From the NCBI GenBank assembly GCA_963854835.1, contig OY978526.1:68606418-68670417 (forward strand): a DNA stretch of 64,000 bases. The letters run 5' to 3'. Under the pieces are notes generated by a model. It searched no databases. It saw nothing but the letters and a program-made list of their open reading frames with translations, and was not told where the DNA came from. This document shows positions 54,920 to 64,000 of this stretch, piece by piece; the stretch's first letter is position 1, and each line of letters begins with the position of its first letter. Position numbers and translations under genes: made by a program. This DNA is from Megamerina dolium. Lineage: Eukaryota > Arthropoda > Insecta > Diptera > Megamerinidae.

Positions 54920-56737
54920 TTAGTGCATTTGTATACGATGCCATAGCATTTCCAATGCAAAACCGATTAAACATATGCCGACACCGATTAGATAAAAACA
55001 CCAAACCCAACGAAAATCTTCAACCGATGCATTCGTATATTGATAGGGCATAGTCAAATCTGCATAGTCATATTTACCCCATTCGAGCATAAAACGTAAT
55101 GACGATTCGATCCAATGATCTATAAGGCCAGCTTCTTGTAATTTCATAATCATATCATCTAATACTTCACGATATATGGAATTCTCTTGTATGGACAAAC
55201 TTTGAAATGATGACTTAATGAAGCATATATCGCTGAGACGGAATATTTTATTTTTCGAATATTTTTGTCGCTCCACAAAGACGCTCCATTTGTCTTCCGT
55301 AACCACGTAAGCATAGTTTGAATTGAATGAATCACGCAACATTGTTATTTCGCTAATGTTGAACGTTAAATGAAAAATGCTAATATATTGTATGCGTGTC
55401 GTATGTGGTATACAGGACATCTCAGGTGCGTACAGCAGAACTTTCAGTGAGGATCGCTGAAGATCATCAATCGTCGTGATACGTTGACCCAGAGGAGGTT
55501 GTGCAAGAAATGTCTGCAAATAGGCCATACAATATGTTGAAAAGAAAAGACCCGTAATGAGGAGAAGAATATATATGAATTTGAGTGTAAATTTTGGTTT
55601 CACAGCATGTGGAATTGGCTGACCCAGAATACCACGTATGGTATTCATATTCGCTAGCACATCCAAATAGCAATCACAGCGAATGCCATCCAAAGTGTAA
55701 CGGCTAAGTGAGATGACCGCAGCGAATATCAAATGCATTCCAATCACGATGATCGTCAACGATGAGCCCAACATTATGAGCAATATATCGCGTCGTGGTA
55801 TTTCAACTTCTTGCGGCAACATTACACACCAATCACCAAACGATACAGGGTATGAGTATTCATTGACACCATCAAAGTTGAAGGTATCTATCAGACTAGA
55901 TGCTATATCGATCGTGTCGTTGTATAGTAATTTCATCATATCGCTATGTACAATGCGTTGTGGTCTTATATCCGAAGGCAATTCTAAATCTGCATTCAAT
56001 TTTTGTGCGAACGTCTTCAGAACATTCCAGATATAACCGCCAATACGAATTTTATTTTCCGAGTCGATAATCATCATTGCGCGCGGCTCCGAATTATCGG
56101 GTAACGTGCGAATCTTATAGCCGTATAGGTTTTGTAAACGATTCGGATAGATTTCCTTTGTAGAATCCCCTTTGAATATACCACCATCTATCATGAAGAA
56201 CGGAAATTTACGATAGCTGTAGAAGAAGGCGGTCTCATTGAAATCCTGAAATAGGATGGCAATATTTAACATTTTATGATAGCTGCTAAAGCTAGCAATT
56301 CTCAGTATTTTCACTAATAGCATATCCTCTTCGTTCTCTTGGTACAAAATCAATATTCTGACAAAACGCATGTGTCGCAAAGTATTGGCAAAATATTCGA
56401 TTAACTCAATTTCGATGAAACTCTCCAGACAGAGTATCGCCAAAATATTGTGATTATAATTGCCTCTCATGTAAACTTGTGGCTCCTCTGTCAAAATCAA
56501 TTTCGGCACATCCGAACGACGAAACAGCTCATCGTGTCGACACTTACGAGCATAACTTTCAGTGTTGCGCACATAGAGAAGAGTTTCGAAACTTTTCTGT
56601 GCGTAAATGACATCAATAAAATCGCTTATCAAACGAGAGTCCTCTCCTTTATTATCGACTAGCATACTACTTGCTAAGTTAATTGTCAATAATAGAAGTG
56701 TTGCAATGAACACTTTTAAACCTCTCGCGTCACACAT
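54920..56737 (-). CDS. Divergent ionotropic receptor (subfamily C), intact
   Basis: It encodes 605 residues on the minus strand from MCDARGLKVFIATLLLLTI. This ATG is preferred because it starts the signal peptide and has a purine at -3. An in-frame ATG 15 codons upstream (56782) has weaker context but its extension is partly conserved in the sister gene at 63438. Blocks (numbered from the upstream ATG): DFIDVIYAQKSFETLLYV, LTEEPQVYMRGNYNHNILAI, YHKMLNIAILFQDFNETAFFYSYRKFP, and lobe 1 with NDTIDIASSLIDTF and NEYSYPVSFGDWCVMLP. M1 lies about 333-356, pore loop RGILGQPIPH, and M3 about 397-425 (YLQTFLAQPP). Lobe 2 has KIFRLSDICF and ENSIYREVLDDMIMKLQEAGL. M4 lies about 594-616. No CCCATGGG block is seen upstream, so its control may differ from A and B genes. 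Confidence 0.94.
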   Translation of the reverse strand: MCDARGLKVFIATLLLLTINLASSMLVDNKGEDSRLISDFIDVIYAQKSFETLLYVRNTESYARKCRHDELFRRSDVPKLILTEEPQVYMRGNYNHNILAILCLESFIEIELIEYFANTLRHMRFVRILILYQENEEDMLLVKILRIASFSSYHKMLNIAILFQDFNETAFFYSYRKFPFFMIDGGIFKGDSTKEIYPNRLQNLYGYKIRTLPDNSEPRAMMIIDSENKIRIGGYIWNVLKTFAQKLNADLELPSDIRPQRIVHSDMMKLLYNDTIDIASSLIDTFNFDGVNEYSYPVSFGDWCVMLPQEVEIPRRDILLIMLGSSLTIIVIGMHLIFAAVISLSRYTLDGIRCDCYLDVLANMNTIRGILGQPIPHAVKPKFTLKFIYILLLITGLFFSTYCMAYLQTFLAQPPLGQRITTIDDLQRSSLKVLLYAPEMSCIPHTTRIQYISIFHLTFNISEITMLRDSFNSNYAYVVTEDKWSVFVERQKYSKNKIFRLSDICFIKSSFQSLSIQENSIYREVLDDMIMKLQEAGLIDHWIESSLRFMLEWGKYDYADLTMPYQYTNASVEDFRWVWCFYLIGVGICLIGFALEMLWHRIQMH

Positions 56738-56782
56738 GACTACTGAACACTGAATATGAGCGTCGTGTGCTTCACCGGTCAT

Positions 56783-59440
56783 ATGAGTAAATCATACGAG
56801 CTTAATGTTGATTGAAATTAGTAATTCATGCGAATCAATTAAATGTACAAATAAAGCAATATTTGTTCACTCGTGTTGGCTTTTTTTTTCTTAGCGCAAA
56901 TATTATATTTATGGTATATTGTGCAATCGTATTATCGCATTGTAAAATACTACCACAACACAATATTAAAAGCTCCTGAATATCGACAAATTACCGAATA
57001 ATTACTCAGATTAATTCTTCTGCCTAACATTTTCACAAAATATACTGATCCCCTATCTCTGCTCGTTAGAGGGCTTCACCACAAATTTAAGAGAACATTG
57101 TCAGGTGAATATAAATAGTCGTCGGGCATATTGAATGAAATTATTTTTAAGTATTACTGACAAACAGTTCGGATTGTAACACAAGTCCTTTTCATTTGTT
57201 GACGTAGTTTTGATATCAGAAAATATACTCGAGTATATACTCATATTTTCATGTACTACGACTCACTCGTACTTATTCAAATACTTCCCTGAAAAACAGC
57301 GAATTGTCCGGGATGTCTAAGGGATCAGTAGCAAGGGAACTAATCGCACTTTGATCTCTTTATATAGATTGAACTGTTGCCTTTTATTCCAGCATGTCCC
57401 ATGAAGAGACTAATTTTAACCTTTTATATAATACCTGGACGGGTATATATGTGGATTAGTCGTACGGTTAGATATTTTCATTCAATGCATTATAATTTTC
57501 ATGTACATTGTTATTTGAATTATTTGACAATTTTTCCGTTTCGCCGCTATACAAATCAATGTAATTTATTTTCATTAATTGCATTATAATTCTCATGTAA
57601 TAAATAATAAAAAAATTATTTGCCGTGATTCGAACCTGGGTACAGGTTACAGGTCAAACAATTTATTTTCATTCTTAAAAGCGAATCACTTGAAAGTGTA
57701 GAAAATTTCTAAATGTATTAATTAATTGAAAAATTGATCCCCAAAAGATTAATTTTCCCTACTTTCTTTAGAGATTAGTCGGAAATTTTTTTGCACGGTT
57801 TTAATCACCATTTATATGATTTTAATTTCAACGTGTATGATTCATACTATGAGTTTTTGTCGCCAGTCATTGGGATTATTATTATTAAGGCTATGAAGCA
57901 CCGCGACCTGAAGATCTTTTGTGCAGAGTCATTGGGATGACCTTGATTCGTTGTCAATAAGTAGCTTAAATCGCCATATGTGTCATACAACACTGTACAA
58001 GTGTAAGTGCGACAAAAGTGCCCAGTGAGAAACAGCAGCATGACATAATGCATTATAAACTCTTTATTTTTCATCCGCTATGCCTTCTACGTTCCCTTCC
58101 AAATCTGCTTATTACGGAAAGTACAAATGATATCAGGCATCCCTACGTGACCCTTTACTAAAATAAAACGCGTGAAATGCAGTATTGTGAGTCGTATTCT
58201 TTCGGTAGGCGTAAGGTAAAAACGGAAGGCAGTGAGAGAATATTCTTCCCTTCCTTAACTTCCTTATAATAGAAGGTACGCATAAAGAACATCCATTCCT
58301 AGTTCTCTTCATGATATTAGGTATGTGTTATAACTATTATTTTACAAATTTAGACTTATATAATATTAGGAACACAACACTGTATAAGTATTTATAATAT
58401 TGAATTTGAATCATCTTATGCGAACTCTGAATATATCAATATCTTAAGATTCTTTAAATGAAACATATGTTTATTGATTACAAAAAGGTTTATATTTTTA
58501 AAATGTAAACTTTTAAATATGTAAACATAAATAAAATCGTAAAGTTTGCAGCTTTTTTTAATTTTTGTTACAAATATAAGGGATCTTACAAAGTTATTTT
58601 CTTATATAATTCATAAATGATAACTTACAATATATGATTCATTGAGTTTTATCACAATATATTATTATTTTTTATTTGCGTACTTATTTAACACTTTTAT
58701 GCACAATTTTTTTTCATAAAAGTTTGAACTTTAGTATAATTTATAGATATGCGTCACCGATGCATTAATAGCATTTACCGTTACGTTGCCTTACAAAATA
58801 TAGTACATTTGGAAGGGAATTGTCGTTCGTTACAATTGCAGTTCGTGACTTGAGAATAGTCACTTTAAAGGCGTATTGCGCTTAGTTTATTTTTGGAAGG
58901 TATGATGGAAGGTGCTTATTTTGTCCCTTACGAATACTTTATTTTGGGCATGTTTACGATTTATCTTACAAAATCAGGAAGACAGAATGCATTATTTCAT
59001 AAGCGCTATACGATTTTTCCCACTGAGTATGTATGCTCTTAATCTACTAAAGTAATAACAAAAGAGTGCAAGTACTAAAAATACCAACGGTTATCTCTCT
59101 TACTCGTCCAATGCAAATAAGAAAAGAGCGTACATTCTGCAAATAGCTTAAAAGGCTCAATTATAGAAATTTAGCGTAATTTAACTTAATTTAGAAATCA
59201 AAAATCGTTAGACTTCTATATTAAATTATGTTTAGAGTAATCAAGTACATAGATACACGTAAAACAGATTATTAAATGGCATTATTGAATTATGTTACGT
59301 TAAGTTTCTATAATTGACCCTTAACATTGTAAGTACTTGCCTAGGAAGCAGATGTACTTGTCTTGCAAAGGAAAAAACTGCTCTGTAATCTTACTTCCAA
59401 TGACGTCTCAGCTAGAAGTTATATGAGTTGCAAGTAAATA
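56783..59440. other. Long intergenic stretch, no gene recognised
   Basis: 2.6 kb of AT-rich DNA. Near 57610-57660 the minus strand carries a tRNA-like scrap (CCAGGTTCGAATCACGGCA, a box B) that may be the remains of another SINE head. A 75-codon minus frame at 57847-58074 has no similarity. No conserved receptor promoter motif was found here. Confidence 0.35.
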
Positions 59441-59445
59441 AGTTT

Positions 59446-60022
59446 TAAATATGTAAAAAATAACCGTAATTTCGAAAATGGGACTTTTATTATACCGATG
59501 AAACCCATGGGAAAGTAACAATAACATACCAACTTAGCTATCATTGAAATTGTTTTCCTAAATGTAATAAAAATTATATTGAAAAATATAATATTTGTTA
59601 AAAATAACCATAACTTTGAAAATGGGACTTTTATTATACCGATAAAACCCATGGGAAAAAAGCAATAACATACCAATAACTTAAAAAATATAATTTTTGT
59701 AAAAACTAACCATAATTTCGAAAATGGGACTTTCATTATACCGATGAAACCCATGGGAAAGAAACAATGGCATACAAACTTAGTTATTATTGAAATTGAT
59801 TTTCTAAATGTAGTGAAAAGTTTTATATTGAAAAATATGATATTTGTAAAAAATAACCATAATTTCAAAAGTGGGACTTTTATTATACCGATGAAACCCA
59901 TGGGAGAGAAACAATAACGTACCAACTTAGCTATTATTGAAATTGATTTATTAAAAGTAGTGAAAAATTTTATTAAAAAATATAATATATTATATTATAT
60001 ATTATATTATATCTTATATTAT
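59446..60022 (+). repeat. Tandem array of ~146-base units derived from a receptor promoter
   Basis: Four units (GGG of AAAATGGGACTT at 59479, 59624, 59726, 59873) each contain TTTTATTATACCGATGAAAC, then CCCATGGG (59504, 59648, 59750, 59897), then ATTGAAATTGA-type and TAGTGAAAA-type phrases. Unit spacing is about 145-147; the second unit is shortened by about 45 bases. The same order of phrases precedes receptor 44988 (TTTATTATA-AAACCCATGGGA, then TTATTGAAATTG, then CAGTGAAAAA). An apparent minus-strand protein repeat (FPMGFIGII) is a by-product. Confidence 0.85.
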
Positions 60023-60023
60023 A

Positions 60024-61314
60024 AAGGGTTATCCATTTCGCGGTTTCAAAATATAGGGCTAGAATTCGACATCTGTCAAACTGAGTTGTTAAAACACTTT
60101 CTTTATTTTTCAGTTCAAAGTCTGACATTTGCGAAAATGGATCGCTTAACTATCGCACAACGCATTAAAATTGTAAAAACCTACTACAAAAATGGTGATT
60201 CTGCCACTGCCACATATCGTGCTTTAAGAGGAGATTATGGTTTACATAATCGTCCAACTACGCAAGCAATTGGCAAAATTGTGAAGAAATATGAAGAGAC
60301 TGGATCGGTTACAGATATTGTAAGGCCTGTGCATCATCGTTTCGCTCGTACCACCGAAAATATCGCTGCTGTAAGTGAAAGTGTTGCCGAAGACCCGAAT
60401 GTGTCGATTCCTCGTCATTCTCAGGAATTAGGACTGTCTTACGGCTCATTATGGCGTATTTTGCATTTGGATCTACACCTACATCCATATAAAATCCAGC
60501 TCACACAACAACTGAAGCCAGCTGACCATTCACAACGTCGTAGATACGTCGAATGGGTGCTTGAACAACAGGCGGTGGACGGCGATTTTTCGAACAAAAT
60601 TTTCTTCAGCGACGAAGCACATTTCTCACTCGGTGGGTATGTTAACAAACAAAATTGCCGTATTTGGGGTTCTGAGAATCCTCAAGTAATTGAAGAGAGG
60701 CCAATGCATCCACAAAAAGTCACTGCTTGGTGCGCTCTTTGGTCCGGAGGTGTGATTGGACCTTACTTCTTCGAAAATGACGATGGAACGACTGTCACCG
60801 TCAATTCGGAGCGTTATGGTCATATGATAACCGATTTTTTTTTGCCTGCTATTGAAGAATACGACTTAGAGAATATGTGGTTTCAACAAGACGGTGCCAC
60901 ATGCCACACAACTCGAGCGAATATGGCTTTATTCCAAGAGAAATTTTCTGGCCGCGTGGCGATATCAAGTGGCCACCAAGATCATGCGATTTGACACCGC
61001 TTGACTTTTTTTTGTGGTGCTACGCGAAAGACCGTGTTTATGCAGATAAACCTTGAACTCTTGAGCACCTAAAAACCAACATTCGTCACGTTATGGTTGA
61101 GATACCGCCCAATATGTGTCAAAAAGTGGTCGAAAATTACCTCAAAAGAATCGATGCTTGCAACAATTCACGTGATGGTCATTTAAATGATGTAGTATTT
61201 CACACATAATGTCAACGTTCAAACTTTGTAATAAAAAAGTTATATCATGATAAAAAATATTTTATATGTGTTTTATTTACATTTACTTTTGAAACCGCAA
61301 AATGGATAACCCTT
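60024..61314 (+). mobile_element. DD41D (rosa-like) mariner element, copy D, inserted in the promoter-derived array
   Basis: TA-flanked (60022-60023, 61315-61316), 1291 bases, both inverted repeats intact. The transposase starts at 60137 (MDRLTIAQRIKIV) and carries FFSDEAHFSLGG and QQDGATCHTTRAN. A 13-base deletion at about 60956 (after FSGRV) shifts the frame before the third aspartate block, which is still readable in another frame. The TGA after ADKP, shared with copy C, is present at about 61050. It separates tandem units 4 and 5. Confidence 0.93.
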
Positions 61315-61316
61315 TA

Positions 61317-61480
61317 TTTTACAAATAACCACAACTTCGAAAATGGGACTTTTATTATACCGATGAAACCCATGGGAAAGAAACAATGGCATACACACTT
61401 AGTTAATATTGAAATTGATTTTCTAAATGTAGTGAAAAGTTTTATATTGAAAAATATGATATTTATAAATGAATGAATCA
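61317..61480 (+). promoter_or_regulatory. Fifth promoter-derived unit, in place before receptor 61538
   Basis: One more unit of the array, with CCCATGGG at 61369-61376, 169 bases before the ATG at 61538. That is the standard distance for this cluster. It is most like unit 3 (AAACAATGGCATACA, GATTTTCTAAATGTAGTG). It shows what the array was copied from. Confidence 0.6.
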
Positions 61481-61537
61481 AGTCTAAAATAGTTTGAGAG
61501 CAACAGGATAGCAGAGCACTTACCTACAAAACGCATT

Positions 61538-63290
61538 ATGAGAATATTACAATTAATAATATTTCTTTCGATCTTCAACAATTTACAATTAATTGTGAAA
61601 ACATTTCAAGTGATTGAAAAAACAAAGAAAGCAATTGGAAGTAATGATCATAAAGTGAATATTTTAAAAGAAATTTATTCCGAGAAAATATATGAGAATG
61701 TCTTATATTTATATTCGACGAAATCAAGAGAGTGTATGCAATCATTTCCATATTAGAGGCACTGAGAAAGAGGTTCCTAGAATTGTACTCTCTTAAAATC
61801 ATACCATCTAAATGAGACACTATTTTAATCAGCAACTTTTACCAGTAGTCTGTTTAGACAACTCTACCGATCAGGGAGTATTATCGACCCTGTTTAAAAG
61901 CTTACAACATATGCGATTAGCCAGAGTGCTTATTTTACATAATAAAATCGAAAATGAAACTCAATCCTGGCAATTGCAATATATTTTCAAATATTTTGAA
62001 GAAAATCAATTACTCAATATTCTTCTCATCTTTTGGGATTTTCATGTGACACAAGTTGTTATAGTTATAGTAAATTTTCTCAATTCACGATTGAAAAATG
62101 GAAATTTGGTTCACATGAAATATATCCAAATCGTTTAAGAGATATACAGGGATATAAGATTCGAACATTACACGATAATGCGGAACCACGTAGCATGGCC
62201 TATAAAGATTCACAGGATAGAACACAAGTCATCGGATATGTATTTATCATGCTGAAGGCATTTGTTCAGAAATTAAATGGCAATTTAGTCATACCATATT
62301 CAGAGGAAGGCGGAAGATTATATTATAATGATATGATCAATTTCACACGCAATGGAACTTTAGATATATCATCAACTGTGACAGCATCATCATACTTTGA
62401 GAATTTTACAGAGATTTCATATCCCATAAATTTACTGAGCTGGTGGATTATGTTGCCCGTGGAAGAAGACATATCGAAAAATGAGATTTTCTATGTGCTC
62501 TTGATTTCCCTACTCTCACTGATAGCAATTGTATTAAAGTTAATATTTTCCATCTTGATGCTGTGCGGATTGGCGATATTAAAACGCATACACTCGTTTA
62601 TTTACTTGCAAATACTATGCAACAGCTGGCGTGCTATACTTGGCTTTTCATTTCCATATCCAATCGCACCAAGATCATCTTTGGTATTCGTTTTTGTGCT
62701 GCTAACTCTAAGTGGCTTTTTTTACGCCAACATTTTCGGCGCATTCTTGGCAGCATTTATTACAGAGCCAGCGCCGTCCAATTTTATACACAACATTTAC
62801 CAGTTCAATCGAACATCGTTGAAGGTATTAACTTTTCCGCCTGAAGCTGAACAAATGCCAAAGTATATAATTGAAAATTATCGAAATCTTTTCAATATAA
62901 GCCCAGATCTCGAACTATTGGCAGGAACACGCAACTCTTTGGATACCAGAATGGCATACATTGTGTGGGATGATCCCTGGAAGGTATACGATGAGCAGGA
63001 GAAATATTTTGCACGACGACTGTTTCGTTTGAGTGATATATGCTTAAATCCTATGATTTATGTGAATTTAATGACTCACGAAAATACGATATATCGTGAA
63101 GTGCTGAACGAAGTGCTGAGTTTATGCTGCGGGACTGATGAGTTTTTGGTTAAAGTCCTCAGCATATTATATGATCGTAGCAGAGCGTTCATCGACGGAG
63201 GACTTGAGTGTTTAGGTATTTGATAGCAAATACAACTTGCATTTTTACCATAGTTTGTGAACATTTGTGCTACTATTTTAAAAAGCGATT
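61538..63290 (+). pseudogene. Ionotropic receptor (subfamily B), frameshifted
   Basis: It starts MRILQLIIFLSIFNN, then KEIYSEKIYENVLYL, and loses frame at about 61730-61756. MRHYFNQQLLPVVCLDN resumes at 61812. Another shift at about 62050 lies inside the NCYSYNKF block. From there 62033-63110 is open: EKWKFGSHEIYPNRLRDIQ, NGTLDISSTVTASSYF, ISYPINLLSWWIMLPVEE, M1, WRAILGFSFPYP, M3, FARRLFRLSDICL and ENTIYREVLNE. A deletion after REVLNE shifts the frame again, and the rest of lobe 2 and M4 (near 63220-63280) are in other frames. At least three lesions. The promoter unit upstream is intact. Confidence 0.92.
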
Positions 63291-63437
63291 TAATCATTGC
63301 ACAATAAAATATTATTTGCGTTAAAAAACTTTGCTTTATTGAACACTTAAATGATACACATAAATCACTAATTTCAATCAACATTAGTTCGTATGACCAG
63401 TGAATCATTTTACACGCATATTCAGTCGTCAGTAGCC

Positions 63438-64000
63438 ATGTGTGGCACGAGTGATTTAGATGTGTTCATTGCAATACTTCTGCTATTGGCAATCGGCGAT
63501 AGGAGAACTCAAGTAACAAGTAGCCATGTGCTCGTCGATTATAAAAAGGAGGAATCGCATTTGATTAGTGATTTTATTGATGTCATTTACGCACAGAAAA
63601 ATTTCGAAACTCTTCTCTATGTGCGCAATAGTGTAAGCTATTCTCATAAATGTCGACACAATGAGCTGTTCCGTCGAATGTCGAATGTTGCCAATTTAAT
63701 TCTGGCCGAGAAGCCAAGCGTTTATATCCGTGGCAATTATAATAAAAATATTTTAGCCATACTCTGTCTGGAGAGTTTCATCGAAATTGAATTGATCGAA
63801 TATTTTGCCAATACTTTGCGCCATATGCGTTTTGTCAGAGTATTGATTTTATACGAAGAGAACGAAGGTGAATATGATGCTGTCATTACGAAATTAGTGA
63901 GAATTGCCAGTTCTACCAGCTATCATAAGATGTTAAATGTAGCGGTCCTCTTTCAGGACTTCAATGAAACCTCCATCTTCTACGGCTATCGCAAATTTCC
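63438..64000 (+). CDS. Divergent ionotropic receptor (subfamily C), N-terminal part (runs off right edge)
   Basis: The frame is open from MCGTSDLDVFIAILLLLAIG (signal peptide) to the window end: LISDFIDVIYAQKNFETLLYV, YIRGNYNKNILAILCLESF, LIEYFANTLRHMRFVRVLI, YHKMLNVAVLFQDFNETS and YRKFP. It is the sister of receptor 54920-56737 but in the opposite direction, about 6.7 kb away. An in-frame ATG at 63393 gives a 15-codon extension (MTSE...HIQSSVA) resembling that of its sister (MTGE...HIQCSVV). The ATG at 63438 has the better context (GCC before it). Confidence 0.93.
   Translation, partial: MCGTSDLDVFIAILLLLAIGDRRTQVTSSHVLVDYKKEESHLISDFIDVIYAQKNFETLLYVRNSVSYSHKCRHNELFRRMSNVANLILAEKPSVYIRGNYNKNILAILCLESFIEIELIEYFANTLRHMRFVRVLILYEENEGEYDAVITKLVRIASSTSYHKMLNVAVLFQDFNETSIFYGYRKF

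Noticed and set aside
57600..57662. An independent tRNA gene on the minus strand
   Set aside because: Only a box B-like half is present, with no complete cloverleaf. It is more likely a decayed SINE head.
59419..59925. A 168-codon minus-strand frame with a repeated FPMGFIGIIKVPFSKL motif
   Set aside because: It is a translation of the promoter-derived tandem units. The repeated protein motif merely mirrors the DNA repeat, and the frame has no signal or start context.
60439..60648. Conserved antisense frame MLTYPPSEKCASSLKK in every DD41D copy (also 1109, 36702, 40884)
   Set aside because: It is a shadow of the transposase coding strand, repeated because the element is repeated.

Overview
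The window is AT-rich eukaryotic DNA from a higher fly. A tephritid fruit fly (Bactrocera/Ceratitis-type) is most likely. The coding content is a local array of intronless, roughly 600-residue, highly divergent ionotropic receptors (IRs). By eye these belong with the insect-specific IR20a-type clade (the Drosophila Ir52/Ir94-like group). The mariner-type elements have a D-to-D spacing that I count as 41 residues, the DD41D ('rosa') class known from tephritids. Species assignment is inference. No database could be searched.

Receptor array. Subfamily A: 3650-5443, 6695-8448, 14525-16339, 27549-29351. Subfamily B: <1-472 (minus), 23541-25298, 30954-32705, 44988-46775, 61538-63290 and a relic at 50545-51060. 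Subfamily C: 54920-56737 (minus) and 63438->64000. Subfamily D: 38128-39960 and a relic at 41526-41830 (minus). A further degenerate receptor lies at 43340-44560, and a tiny receptor relic is split by a mariner element (16498-17800). Six receptors are intact: 23541, 27549, 30954, 38128, 44988 and 54920. Two more are open to the window edges. Two (3650 and 14525) are complete except for one in-frame nonsense codon each. The rest are broken. This is birth-and-death evolution caught in progress.

Regulatory layout. Most A and B genes carry a CCCATGGG palindrome or a decayed version of it, 140-205 bases before the ATG. Three B genes also share a homeobox/POU-octamer-like block (TAATTA plus ATGCAAAT). 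The same CCCATGGG promoter block has been amplified into a tandem array of about 146-base units at 59446-60020. A DD41D transposon splits the array, and the last unit (61317-61480) still sits at promoter distance from the receptor at 61538.

The space between receptors is filled with mobile DNA. There are four DD41D elements, all defective, and a tRNA-derived SINE family of about nine copies, two with clear 14-base target duplications. Non-LTR elements are 5'-truncated Jockey and RTE/BovB-like copies. DNA-element relics include several mariner and Tc1 remnants, an internally deleted mariner derivative, a TTAA-flanked piggyBac-like MITE, and a piggyBac relic that keeps only the acidic N-terminus and the cysteine-rich tail. 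Long (TA)n tracts are common. Several insertions are nested, which gives a relative chronology, and at least two receptor losses coincide with element insertions.
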